A stretch of DNA of 13,500 bases from Clostridiales bacterium (GTDB lineage: Bacteria > Bacillota > Clostridia > Lachnospirales > Lachnospiraceae), in the NCBI GenBank assembly GCA_021204765.1, contig JAJPYU010000266.1:1-13500 (forward strand), read 5' to 3'. Of this stretch, positions 1 through 7,188 are shown piece by piece. The position numbers and the translations under genes are program-made. Position 1 is the stretch's first letter. The number at the start of each line of letters is the position of its first letter. The notes under the pieces were generated by a model, which saw only the letters and a list, made by a program, of their open reading frames with translations, did not search any database and was not told the origin of the DNA.

Positions 1-18
1 GAATGAAAGGAAAGTATC

Positions 19-1779
19 ATGGGTAAAATCATCGGAATAGACCTGGGAACTACTAACAGCTGCGTCGCTGTTATGGAAGGCGGCGAGCCCACCATCATTA
101 CCAATGCCGAGGGCGGCCGTACCACGCCGTCCATCGTTGCATTTACGAAGAACGGAGAGCGTCTGGTAGGCGATGCGGCCAAGAGGCAGGCTGTCACCAA
201 CCCGGACAGGACCATCACCTCCATCAAGCGTGAGATGGGAAAGAACTCTACTGTCTCCATTGACAGGAAGAAGTACACTCCCCAGGAGATCTCAGCAATG
301 ATCCTTCAGAAGCTTAAGAAGGACGCCGAGGATTATCTGGGACAGCCGGTGACGGACGCCGTCATCACTGTCCCGGCCTATTTTGACGATGCCCAGAGGA
401 AGGCCACAAAGGACGCCGGCCGCATCGCCGGCCTCAATGTGGACCGCATCATAAATGAGCCTACCGCCGCGGCCTTAGCCTACGGCCTGGACAATGCCAG
501 CCCCCAGAAGATACTGGTCTACGACCTGGGAGGCGGCACTTTCGATGTCTCTGTCATAGAGATCAGCGAGGGCATGATAGAAGTCCTGGCCACCGCAGGG
601 AATAACCATCTGGGCGGCGACGATTACGACAGGTGCCTCACCGATTACCTTTTAAGGGAATTTTATCAGCAGGAGCATATAAAGCTTGAGAAAGATCCCG
701 TGGCTTTAAAGCGGGTCATCGAGGAGGCTGAGAAGACAAAGATAGCCCTCTCATCCACCACTGAGGTGGACATTAATCTTCCTTATATATCCGTCGGAAA
801 GAACGGCCCTGTCCACATGGAGATCCGCGTGACCAGAGCGAAATTCGAGGAACTGACCCGTGATCTTACCGAGAGCACCGCGGGTCCTGTGCAGGCAGCC
901 CTTTCCGATGCCGGTATCCGTCCGGCGGACCTGGGTAAAGTTCTTTTGGTGGGCGGCTCCACCCGTATCCCGGCTGTTCAGAACAAAGTGCGCCAGCTGG
1001 TGGGACAGGAGCCCAGCAAGAACCTTAATCCCGACGAGTGCGTGGCCTTAGGCGCCGCCATCCAGGGAGGCAAGCTCTCCGGGGACAGCAATCTGAATGA
1101 GATACTGCTTATGGATGTCACGCCACTGACCCTCTCCATAGAGACTGTGGGCGGCATCGCCACACCCCTTATCAAGAGAAATACCACTATCCCGACCCGC
1201 TACAGCCAGGTCTTTACCACTGCCCAGAATTACCAGCCTGCCGTGGAGATAAAGGTGCTCCAGGGAGAGAGACAGTTCGCCAGGGACAATAAGCTCCTGG
1301 GACAGTTTCGTCTGGGAGGCATCCGCCGCGCCATGGCCGGCGTCCCCCAGATAGAGGTCACTTTCGACATCGACGCCAATGGCATAGTCCACGTATCCGC
1401 AAAGGACCTGGGCACCGGCAAGCAGCAGAGCATCACCATCACCTCCGGCACCAGCATGTCCGACTATGAGGTGGAGCGGGCCATGTCAGAGGCCGCCGAG
1501 TATGCCGCCACCGACACTCAGCGAAAAGAAAACTATGACCTTTTAAACGACTCCCAGCAGCTGATCCGCAAGGCTGAGAACGCTCTTAATAAGACCCGCA
1601 AGGAGCTGGACAAGTCTTCCAGGACTACCATCCGCAATGATATCGTGAATCTGGAGAAGGCCATGCGCAAGGTCAAGGCCGACAGCATGACCCCCGAACA
1701 GAAGGACGCCATAGAAAATGCGAAGTACCAGCTGGAGGGCTCCGCAGAATACGCATTCAGGTTAATGGGGGATGAGTAA
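19..1779 (+). CDS. dnaK: Hsp70 chaperone, DnaK paralogue with short C-terminus
   Basis: ATP-dependent cytosolic chaperone of the Hsp70 family, 586 aa. The nucleotide-binding domain has GIDLGTTNSC at residues 5-14, the second phosphate loop VYDLGGGTFDVSVIE near 167-181 and the adenosine motif LVGGSTRIPAVQ near 313-324. An interdomain linker (ILLMDVTPL) and a beta-sandwich substrate domain follow. The start is supported by AAGGAAA upstream of ATG 19. Two features are unusual. Where DnaK normally has a GIPPAPRGVPQ-like segment, this protein has GGIRRAMAGVPQ (434-445). It also ends in RLMGDE without the usual Gly/Gln-rich, acidic tail, making it shorter than typical DnaK (about 610-640 aa). No grpE or dnaJ follows; recA is the next gene. 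I infer a second, specialised DnaK rather than the housekeeping copy of an hrcA-grpE-dnaK-dnaJ operon, although upstream DNA is not visible. Family assignment is very secure, paralogue status less so. Confidence 0.93.
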   Translation: MGKIIGIDLGTTNSCVAVMEGGEPTIITNAEGGRTTPSIVAFTKNGERLVGDAAKRQAVTNPDRTITSIKREMGKNSTVSIDRKKYTPQEISAMILQKLKKDAEDYLGQPVTDAVITVPAYFDDAQRKATKDAGRIAGLNVDRIINEPTAAALAYGLDNASPQKILVYDLGGGTFDVSVIEISEGMIEVLATAGNNHLGGDDYDRCLTDYLLREFYQQEHIKLEKDPVALKRVIEEAEKTKIALSSTTEVDINLPYISVGKNGPVHMEIRVTRAKFEELTRDLTESTAGPVQAALSDAGIRPADLGKVLLVGGSTRIPAVQNKVRQLVGQEPSKNLNPDECVALGAAIQGGKLSGDSNLNEILLMDVTPLTLSIETVGGIATPLIKRNTTIPTRYSQVFTTAQNYQPAVEIKVLQGERQFARDNKLLGQFRLGGIRRAMAGVPQIEVTFDIDANGIVHVSAKDLGTGKQQSITITSGTSMSDYEVERAMSEAAEYAATDTQRKENYDLLNDSQQLIRKAENALNKTRKELDKSSRTTIRNDIVNLEKAMRKVKADSMTPEQKDAIENAKYQLEGSAEYAFRLMGDE

Positions 1780-1789
1780 GCGCCCGGAT

Positions 1790-1923
1790 AAGCGACGAGC
1801 ACCTCAAAATGCTTTGCATTTTTCGGTGTCCGTTGCACTCTAATGCGGCTATGGACAGGGATTTTTGCCTGCAAGCAGTCAAAATCCCTGTCCATAGCCG
1901 CATTCTCGTCGCTTATCGCTCAT
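1790..1923 (+). repeat. 134-nt structured intergenic repeat, copy 1
   Basis: The element begins 10 nt after the dnaK stop. Outer arms GATAAGCGACGAG (1787-1799) and CTCGTCGCTTATC (1905-1917) are exact inverted complements. A 24-bp perfect stem (1842-1865 with 1881-1904) encloses the loop TGCCTGCAAGCAGTC (1866-1880). Between the left outer and inner arms lies a 42-nt side segment with its own hairpin: CACC, then AAAATGC-TTT-GCATTTT, then GGTG. The overall fold is a three-way junction. Copy 2 lies at 9690-9823 with the same length, orientation and architecture. No protein-coding potential is evident and no T-tract follows directly. It may be a structured RNA, a 3'-UTR element or a small non-autonomous mobile repeat; the sequence alone does not decide. 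Confidence 0.85.
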
Positions 1924-1941
1924 TTTCCCCTTGATTTTCTG

Positions 1942-1988
1942 TCCCCGGAAAATTACAATATCATTGTGATTTTTCGGGGATAATTTTT
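1942..1988 (+). terminator. Intrinsic terminator between dnaK and recA
   Basis: A long hairpin (1942-1980) starts TCCCCGGAAAAT and closes with ATTTTTCGGGGA. Its upper part, TACAAT/ATTGTG around ATC, is also paired, giving about 18 bp with two G-T pairs. TAATTTTT follows. It sits just upstream of the recA -35 box and would insulate recA from dnaK transcription. Confidence 0.7.
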
Positions 1989-1999
1989 AAAAAAATCTA

Positions 2000-2028
2000 T
2001 TGACAATTTCCACCAGTAGTATTACTAT
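2000..2028 (+). promoter_or_regulatory. Sigma-A promoter of recA
   Basis: A consensus -35 TTGACA (2000-2005), a 17-bp spacer and a -10 TACTAT (2023-2028) place the transcription start near 2035, inside or next to the LexA box. Confidence 0.85.
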
Positions 2029-2038
2029 ATCAACAGAA

Positions 2039-2052
2039 CGAACACAAGTTCG
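2039..2052 (+). promoter_or_regulatory. LexA (DinR) SOS box of recA
   Basis: CGAACACAAGTTCG is a CGAAC-N4-GTTCG dyad, matching the Gram-positive LexA/DinR operator. It lies just downstream of the -10 box over the expected start point, so LexA binding would block recA transcription until DNA damage. Confidence 0.85.
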
Positions 2053-2068
2053 AGTGAGGAGAATTTTT

Positions 2069-3154
2069 ATGACAAAAGAAGAGAAGGCAAAAGAGGATAA
2101 GTTAAAGGCTCTGGACGTGGCGATCGCCCAGATAGAGAAGCAGTACGGCAAGGGCTCTGTGATGAAGCTGGGAGATCCGAATATAGACATAGATGTTCAG
2201 ACTGTCCCTACGGGCTGTTTAAGTCTTGATATCGCTCTTGGTATCGGCGGTATCCCTAAAGGCAGGGTAGTGGAGATTTACGGTCCTGAGTCCAGCGGCA
2301 AGACGACAGTGGCTTTGCACATGGTGGCAGAGGTGCAGAAACAGGGCGGTATAGCCGGTTTCATAGATGCCGAGCACGCCCTTGATCCCTCCTATGCGAG
2401 GAATATAGGAGTGGATGTTGATAATCTGTACATCTCACAGCCGGATAACGGTGAGCAGGCTCTGGAGATCACTGAGACCATGGTCCGCTCCGGTGCCATC
2501 GACATAGTCATTGTGGATTCTGTGGCAGCCCTGGTCCCGAAGGCTGAAATCGAGGGTGATATGGGCGATTCCCATGTGGGTCTGCAGGCCAGGCTGATGT
2601 CCCAGGCTCTTCGGAAGCTGACCGCCGTGATCAGCAAGTCGAACTGCATAGTGATCTTTATCAACCAGCTTCGTGAGAAGGTGGGAGTGATGTTCGGGAA
2701 TCCAGAGACGACCACCGGAGGCAGGGCGCTGAAGTTTTATTCCTCCATTCGTCTGGATGTGCGCCGCCTGGAGTCTTTGAAGCAGAGCGGCGAGGTGATA
2801 GGGAATCACACCAGGATCAAGGTGGTGAAAAATAAAGTAGCACCGCCCTTTAAGGAGGCTGAGTTTGATATCATGTTCGGCACCGGCATTTCCCGTGAAG
2901 GGGATATCCTGGATCTGGCTGCAAATATCGGAGTGGTGAATAAATCCGGTGCCTGGTATGCCTACAACGGCGATAAGATAGGCCAGGGCCGTGAGAATGC
3001 GAAGCTCTACCTGTCTCAGCATCCTGATGTCTGCAGCGAGATAGAGCAGAAGGTTCGCGATCACTACGATCTGGATGGGAAGAGAGCTGCGGCTGCGGCT
3101 GAGGCCGCGGCAGCTGAGACAGGAGAAATGCCTGAGGATGAAGGGGAGTTTTAA
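2069..3154 (+). CDS. recA: Recombinase RecA
   Basis: DNA strand-exchange ATPase for homologous recombination and co-protease for LexA self-cleavage; 361 aa. The start ATG 2069 has GAGGAG at 2056-2061; earlier in-frame codons lie within the promoter and LexA box, so they are rejected. Visible features are the N-terminal helix, Walker A GPESSGKT (residues 72-79), the Walker B-like region IDIVIVDSVAALVP, loop L2 around the NQLREKVGVMFGNPETTTGG stretch, and a C-terminal Ala/Glu-rich acidic tail ending in GEF, typical of RecA. A consensus promoter with a LexA box drives it, and recX follows after 73 nt, so it forms an SOS-regulated recA-recX unit. Length and motifs are normal. Confidence 0.99.
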   Translation: MTKEEKAKEDKLKALDVAIAQIEKQYGKGSVMKLGDPNIDIDVQTVPTGCLSLDIALGIGGIPKGRVVEIYGPESSGKTTVALHMVAEVQKQGGIAGFIDAEHALDPSYARNIGVDVDNLYISQPDNGEQALEITETMVRSGAIDIVIVDSVAALVPKAEIEGDMGDSHVGLQARLMSQALRKLTAVISKSNCIVIFINQLREKVGVMFGNPETTTGGRALKFYSSIRLDVRRLESLKQSGEVIGNHTRIKVVKNKVAPPFKEAEFDIMFGTGISREGDILDLAANIGVVNKSGAWYAYNGDKIGQGRENAKLYLSQHPDVCSEIEQKVRDHYDLDGKRAAAAAEAAAAETGEMPEDEGEF

Positions 3155-3186
3155 TCCACCCGCCGCAGTGCTGCCCTGAGTTGATA

Positions 3187-3210
3187 TGCCACAGCATTTG
3201 TGAGGTGGCA
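3187..3210 (+). other. Short hairpin in the recA-recX gap
   Basis: TGCCAC (3187-3192) pairs with GTGGCA (3205-3210). It ends 4 nt before the GGAG ribosome site of recX (3214-3217) and has no T-tract, so it is not a terminator. It could tune recX translation or mRNA processing. Function is inferred only from position. Confidence 0.3.
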
Positions 3211-3227
3211 GATGGAGTGATTTATCC

Positions 3228-3830
3228 ATGCGTATTTTAGAAGTTAAGCAGGTAAATAATAAGGGGAAGCTGCTGGTCCTCACCGATGAGGTGGGGACCT
3301 TTCCTCTCTACAGAAAGGAAGCGGATGCTTTTCATATAGAGGAGGGTGCAGAGCTTTCTGTCGAGGACTGGGAGAGGCTCTGCAGCGATGTGCTCATTAA
3401 GCGGGCGAAGAAGCGGGCTCTGTATCTTCTGGAGCAGCAGGACCGCACCGAGTTCCAGCTTCGGAAGAAATTGAGGGAAGACCGTTATCCGGATTCCATT
3501 GCTGACGAGGCGGTGGAGTATGTTCGCTCATATCACTACATAGACGACCTGCGCTATGCCTGCACCTACATTCGTTTCCATCAGCAGGAGAAGAGCAGGA
3601 GCCAGCTGCGCACTGCTCTTATGAGCCGCGGCGTGTCCCAGTCTGATATAGACGCAGCTTTAGAGGAGTCCTACGAGGGCAGAGAGGACGAGCTGATCGC
3701 AAAGCTTCTTGATAAGCGCCATTATGATCCGGAGACTGCGGATGATGCCGAGCGGCAACGTACATTTTCATTTCTCCTTCGCCGGGGCTTTAAGGCATCC
3801 GAGATTAAAAAACAGATGGGCTTGACATAA
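3228..3830 (+). CDS. recX: RecA regulator RecX
   Basis: RecX binds RecA filaments and modulates strand exchange and SOS signalling. The 200-aa protein has the family's three-helix repeats. The first, around residues 58-100, contains the LLEQQDRTEFQLRKKL and DEAVEYVRSYHYIDDLRYA signatures. The second contains KSRSQLRTALMSRGVSQSDI, and a third C-terminal repeat ends with LLRRGFKASEIKKQM. An N-terminal extension of roughly 55 residues (VKQVNNKGKLLVLTDEVGTF) is common in Clostridia RecX. The start ATG 3228 is preceded by GGAG at 3214-3217. It lies directly downstream of recA and is presumably co-transcribed, giving SOS co-induction. The TTGACA box of the next promoter is embedded in its last codons. 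Confidence 0.92.
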   Translation: MRILEVKQVNNKGKLLVLTDEVGTFPLYRKEADAFHIEEGAELSVEDWERLCSDVLIKRAKKRALYLLEQQDRTEFQLRKKLREDRYPDSIADEAVEYVRSYHYIDDLRYACTYIRFHQQEKSRSQLRTALMSRGVSQSDIDAALEESYEGREDELIAKLLDKRHYDPETADDAERQRTFSFLLRRGFKASEIKKQMGLT

Positions 3831-3850
3831 AGCACGAAAAAGTTTAATAT
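3822..3850 (+). promoter_or_regulatory. Sigma-A promoter of rny overlapping the recX stop
   Basis: TTGACA (3822-3827), a 17-bp spacer and TAATAT (3845-3850) form a near-perfect sigma-A promoter. The -35 box overlaps the end of recX (stop 3828-3830). The resulting leader of about 85 nt before rny is very A/T-rich and repeats TTTAATATT three times (3843, 3874, 3883). This gives rny expression independent of the SOS promoter. Confidence 0.75.
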
Positions 3851-3942
3851 TTAAATGTTGTAGTTTATGACAATTTAATATTTTTAATATTTTGTTATAT
3901 GTACAATAGTAACACAAAATCAAATAAGGAGGTGCACCTGTA

Positions 3943-5499
3943 GTGCAGACTGGCATAGCAGTAGTGATTACCGCTGTTGTGGCTGTCGTTGTCACTTTCG
4001 TTATCACCTATGTAGCCACAAGGAGCCTTATAAAAAAGCGCACCGAGGAGAAGATCGGCAGTGCGGAGAAGAGAGCTCAGGTCATCATAGATGAGGCTGT
4101 GAAGAAGGCTGAGGATGCGAAGCGGGAGGCCAAGGTCGAGATCAGGGAGGAGTCGATACAGACCAGGAACGAGCTCGATCGTGAGATAAGGGACCGCAGA
4201 GCGGATGTGCAGCGCAGCGAGAGGCGTGTGGAACAGAAGGAAGCCAACCTGGATAAGAAGTTGGAGTCTGTCGAGCGCCGTGAGCAGAGTTTTGCAGCGA
4301 AGGAAGAGGACATCAGACGCCAGATGGCGGAGGTTGCGAAGTTAAATGAAGAACGCATACAGGAACTGGAAAGAATTTCAGGACTAACCTCTGAACAGGC
4401 AAAAGAATACCTTTTAAAAACTGTTGAAGAAGATGTTAAACTTGATACAGCCAAGCTGGTCAAGGAGATGGACACCAGGGCCAGAGAGGAAGCGGGCAAG
4501 CGTGCACAGGAATACATAGTTAATGCTATTCAGAAATGTGCCGCAGATCATGTGGCTGAGGCCACGATCTCAGTGGTGCAGCTTCCCAACGATGAGATGA
4601 AAGGGCGTATTATCGGCCGTGAGGGCCGCAACATCCGCACCTTGGAGACCATGACAGGAATAGATCTCATTGTTGACGATACCCCGGAGGCCGTCATCCT
4701 TTCCGGATTCGATCCGGTCAGGAGGGAAGTGGCTCGTATTGCTCTTGAGAAGCTCATCGTGGACGGACGTATCCATCCGGCCAGGATTGAGGAGACTGTG
4801 GAGAAGGCCCAGAGAGATGTGGAGAGAGTCATTCGCGAGGAGGGCGAGGCTGCTACCCTGGAGGTGGGTGTGCATGGGATACATCCCGAGCTGGTTCGCC
4901 TGCTGGGCCGGATGAAGTTCAGGACCAGTTATGGACAGAACGCTTTGAGGCACTCCATCGAGGTAGCACAGATTGCAGGATTGCTTGCCGCCGAGGTAGG
5001 TGTGGATGTGAGAGTCGCCAAGCGGGCAGGGCTGCTGCATGATATAGGCAAGGCTGTCGACCACGAGATGGAGGGGTCACATATCCAGTTGGGAGTGGAT
5101 CTCTGCAGGAAATTTAAGGAGTCAGCCACTGTCATTAATGCAGTTGAAGCTCATCATGGTGACGTGGAGCCGGAATCCCTTGTCGCATGCCTGATACAGG
5201 CAGCCGATACTATTTCGGCGGCCAGACCGGGAGCCAGAAGGGAGACTCTGGAGTCATATGCCACCAGGTTAAATAAGTTAGAGGATATTACAAACAGTTT
5301 TAAAGGTGTAGACAAATCTTATGCAGTTCAGGCGGGCAGAGAAGTCCGGATTATGGTTGTTCCTGAGCAGGTCAGTGATGCGGACATGGTACTTATGGCC
5401 AGAGACATAGCGAAGCAGATAGAGGCAGAGCTGCAGTACCCGGGCCAGATAAAGGTCAATGTGATCAGAGAGAGCCGTGCTACGGATTACGCTAAATAG
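3943..5499 (+). CDS. rny: Ribonuclease Y
   Basis: Membrane-anchored endoribonuclease that initiates bulk mRNA decay in Firmicutes; 518 aa, the normal size. An N-terminal membrane helix covers about residues 4-24. A long charged coiled coil runs from about 30 to 200. A KH RNA-binding domain carries GRIIGREGRNIR (221-232). The HD phosphohydrolase domain has H337, the metal-binding pair H366-D367 in LLHDIGKA, and a later EAHHGD motif (402-407). The conserved C-terminal domain ends near GQIKVNVIRESRATDYAK. The start is GTG 3943, selected by a strong AAGGAGGTG (3926-3934) and by the membrane helix beginning immediately. It has its own promoter at 3822-3850 and a terminator at 5538-5574, so it is probably monocistronic. 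All key residues are present. Confidence 0.98.
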   Translation: MQTGIAVVITAVVAVVVTFVITYVATRSLIKKRTEEKIGSAEKRAQVIIDEAVKKAEDAKREAKVEIREESIQTRNELDREIRDRRADVQRSERRVEQKEANLDKKLESVERREQSFAAKEEDIRRQMAEVAKLNEERIQELERISGLTSEQAKEYLLKTVEEDVKLDTAKLVKEMDTRAREEAGKRAQEYIVNAIQKCAADHVAEATISVVQLPNDEMKGRIIGREGRNIRTLETMTGIDLIVDDTPEAVILSGFDPVRREVARIALEKLIVDGRIHPARIEETVEKAQRDVERVIREEGEAATLEVGVHGIHPELVRLLGRMKFRTSYGQNALRHSIEVAQIAGLLAAEVGVDVRVAKRAGLLHDIGKAVDHEMEGSHIQLGVDLCRKFKESATVINAVEAHHGDVEPESLVACLIQAADTISAARPGARRETLESYATRLNKLEDITNSFKGVDKSYAVQAGREVRIMVVPEQVSDADMVLMARDIAKQIEAELQYPGQIKVNVIRESRATDYAK

Positions 5500-5537
5500 G
5501 GCGGATAGCCTTATATGACAGTTCGTGTAAATCAGAT

Positions 5538-5574
5538 CCCCGCAGACTTCTTTTGAGAGAGTCTGCGGGGGTTT
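5538..5574 (+). terminator. Intrinsic terminator of rny
   Basis: CCCCGCAGACT (5538-5548) pairs perfectly with AGTCTGCGGGG (5560-5570), giving an 11-bp stem with an 11-nt loop, followed by GTTT. The strong GC stem 38 nt after the rny stop ends that transcript. The T-run is short. Confidence 0.8.
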
Positions 5575-5619
5575 ATGATGCACAGGACCCGCTTAAGAAA
5601 TTTGATGGGGAGTTTATTT

Positions 5620-6375
5620 ATGAAATTTATATCCTGGAATGTAAACGGGCTCAGGGCCTGTGTAAATAAAGGTTTTCTCGATTATTTTAAGGAAGCGGAT
5701 GCGGATATTTTCTGTGTCCAGGAGACGAAGCTTGTGGAGGGCCAGATAGACCTGAACCTTCCTGGCTATGAGCAGTACTGGAATTACGCCGAGAGGAAAG
5801 GCTATTCCGGCACGGCTGTATTTACCAGGAGAAAGCCACTTTCTGTAAATTATGGTATCGGTATAGAGGAGCATGACCATGAAGGGCGTGTCATTACTCT
5901 TGAGTTTGAGGATTTTTATTTTGTCACGGTATACGTGCCGAATTCACAGAATGAGCTGGCACGTCTTGATTACCGTATGAAGTGGGAGGATGATTTCAGT
6001 GATTATATCAGTTCTCTGGAAGAGAAGAAGCCGGTGATCTATGCCGGGGATATGAATGTGGCTCATGAAGAGATAGACCTTAAGAATCCAAAGACGAATC
6101 ACAATAATGCCGGTTTTACCGATGAAGAGAGAGAAAAGATGACAAAAGCTCTTGCAAGTGGTAGAATAGATTCGTTCAGGTATTTTTATCCTGACAGAGA
6201 GGGAATATATTCCTGGTGGTCATACCGCATGAAAGCACGTGAGAGGAACGCCGGATGGCGCATAGACTATTTTATCGTATCTGACAGCCTTAAAGGCAAA
6301 TTGAAGTCGGCAGACATTCACACGGAGGTCATGGGGTCGGACCACTGTCCGATAGAGTTGGTTGCAGAGCTGTAA
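5620..6375 (+). CDS. xth: Exodeoxyribonuclease III / AP endonuclease (ExoA type)
   Basis: Base-excision-repair enzyme that cleaves 5' to abasic sites and degrades duplex DNA from the 3' end, of the EEP (endonuclease/exonuclease/phosphatase) superfamily; 251 aa, normal for the ExoA group. Catalytic signatures from the chosen start are WNVNGLR (N7), QETK (E35), GDMNVAHEEIDL (D144, N146), GWRIDYFIVS near 220-230, and GSDHCPI (D241, H242). ATG 5620 is preferred because GGGGAG lies at 5607-5612 and the protein then starts with the family-typical MKFISWNVNG. Upstream in-frame ATGs abut the rny terminator. No clear promoter is seen in the short gap after that terminator. Motifs are complete and the assignment is firm; Bacillus naming would be exoA. 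Confidence 0.96.
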   Translation: MKFISWNVNGLRACVNKGFLDYFKEADADIFCVQETKLVEGQIDLNLPGYEQYWNYAERKGYSGTAVFTRRKPLSVNYGIGIEEHDHEGRVITLEFEDFYFVTVYVPNSQNELARLDYRMKWEDDFSDYISSLEEKKPVIYAGDMNVAHEEIDLKNPKTNHNNAGFTDEEREKMTKALASGRIDSFRYFYPDREGIYSWWSYRMKARERNAGWRIDYFIVSDSLKGKLKSADIHTEVMGSDHCPIELVAEL

Positions 6376-6377
6376 TA

Positions 6378-6478
6378 ATACCGGGATGCAAGCATCCATT
6401 TCAGGTCTATTTGGTCTCCGCTACCGCTCCGGTCGGTTGCAAACACGAGTGCCACCGGCACTCAGCAACCCCTGGTAT
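6378..6478 (+). other. Multi-arm foldable intergenic element before lepB
   Basis: An outer stem ATACCGGG (6378-6385) with CCTGGTAT (6471-6478) encloses three inner hairpins: GATG/CATC (6385-6396), ACCG-CTC-CGGT (6423-6433) and a two-step arm. The last pairs GGTTGC (6435-6440) with GCAACC (6465-6470), outside GAGTGCC-ACC-GGCACTC (6447-6463). It starts 2 nt after the xth stop and ends 25 nt before lepB. It matches no riboswitch that I recognise and has no T-tract. It could be a structured leader or another short intergenic repeat family; only one copy is visible here. Confidence 0.5.
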
Positions 6479-6503
6479 CATCATATATATAGGTGACAAA
6501 GGA

Positions 6504-7157
6504 ATGGTTCAAAAAAAAGAGGCTGAGACTCTTGATACAGATAAGCAGAAGGAAGACCAGCATGCCCTGAAAAAAGAAGTCATGAGCTGGGTGAAGATGT
6601 TCATCATCGTCATTGTCGTGGTGTTTGTTGTGACCAGATTTATCATCATTAATGCCACGGTACCTTCGGGATCCATGGAAGATACCATCATGACCAGCGA
6701 CAGGCTCATCGGTTTCCGATTTTCCTACTGGTTTAAGGATCCGAGGCGGGGCGATATTGTTCTCTTTTCCTATCCGGTGGATCCGTCAGAGACATATATT
6801 AAAAGAGTAATAGGACTTCCCGGAGAGACTGTTGACATTCGGGATGGGAAGATATATATAAATGACAGTGAAACTCCCTTAAATGAGGATTATCTCCCTG
6901 AGGAATGGTATTGGGAGAATGATGGATACCACTTTGAGGTGCCGGAGGGCTGTTATCTGGTTCTGGGGGACAATCGAAATAATTCCGCCGATGCCCGGGT
7001 GTGGGACGATGAGGCTCTGGCCGCGGGTGTGGCGACCACCGAGGAGGAAGCCGAGACGTATCAGTATGTCTCCGAGGATGCCATAAAGGGTAAAGCTATC
7101 TTTACTTATTACAAACATTTAAAACCGCTGGTTTATACGGCGGATTACAATAATTAA
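6504..7157 (+). CDS. lepB: Type I signal peptidase (SipS/LepB family)
   Basis: Membrane serine-lysine protease that removes signal peptides from exported proteins; 217 aa from ATG 6504. A charged cytoplasmic segment (1-31) precedes one membrane helix (about 32-50), then the extracytoplasmic catalytic domain. Box B has PSGSMEDTI with nucleophile S57, box D has YIKRVIGLPGE with general base K100, and box E is GDNRNNSADAR. One N-terminal membrane segment is typical of Gram-positive Sip enzymes. ATG 6504 is preferred because AGGTG lies at 6491-6495; a start at 6411 would run through the folded intergenic element and add 31 implausible residues. An acidic insert between box E and the C-terminus (VATTEEEAETYQYVSED) is somewhat unusual. 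The S1-domain gene follows after 31 nt, probably in the same transcript. Confidence 0.95.
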   Translation: MVQKKEAETLDTDKQKEDQHALKKEVMSWVKMFIIVIVVVFVVTRFIIINATVPSGSMEDTIMTSDRLIGFRFSYWFKDPRRGDIVLFSYPVDPSETYIKRVIGLPGETVDIRDGKIYINDSETPLNEDYLPEEWYWENDGYHFEVPEGCYLVLGDNRNNSADARVWDDEALAAGVATTEEEAETYQYVSEDAIKGKAIFTYYKHLKPLVYTADYNN

Positions 7158-7188
7158 ATTAAAGATTTTATAAAGCGAGGAGAAAGTT

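Noticed and set aside
1790..1923. Reading the 134-nt repeat as a simple intrinsic terminator
   Set aside because: No T-tract follows it, and a separate proper terminator lies just downstream at 1942-1988.
2000..2068. In-frame upstream extension of recA by 23 residues
   Set aside because: It would translate through the -10 box and LexA operator, before the expected transcription start. GAGGAG and the family N-terminus support ATG 2069.
2435..3283. 282-codon minus-strand open frame opposite recA
   Set aside because: It is the antisense of recA and recX, which are unmistakable; its protein has no recognisable family or ribosome site.
5575..5619. Longer start of exodeoxyribonuclease III
   Set aside because: It starts at the base of the rny terminator and lacks a ribosome site; ATG 5620 gives the standard N-terminus.
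6411..6503. Longer start of the signal peptidase
   Set aside because: The 31 extra residues come from the folded intergenic element and have no ribosome site; ATG 6504 has AGGTG upstream.
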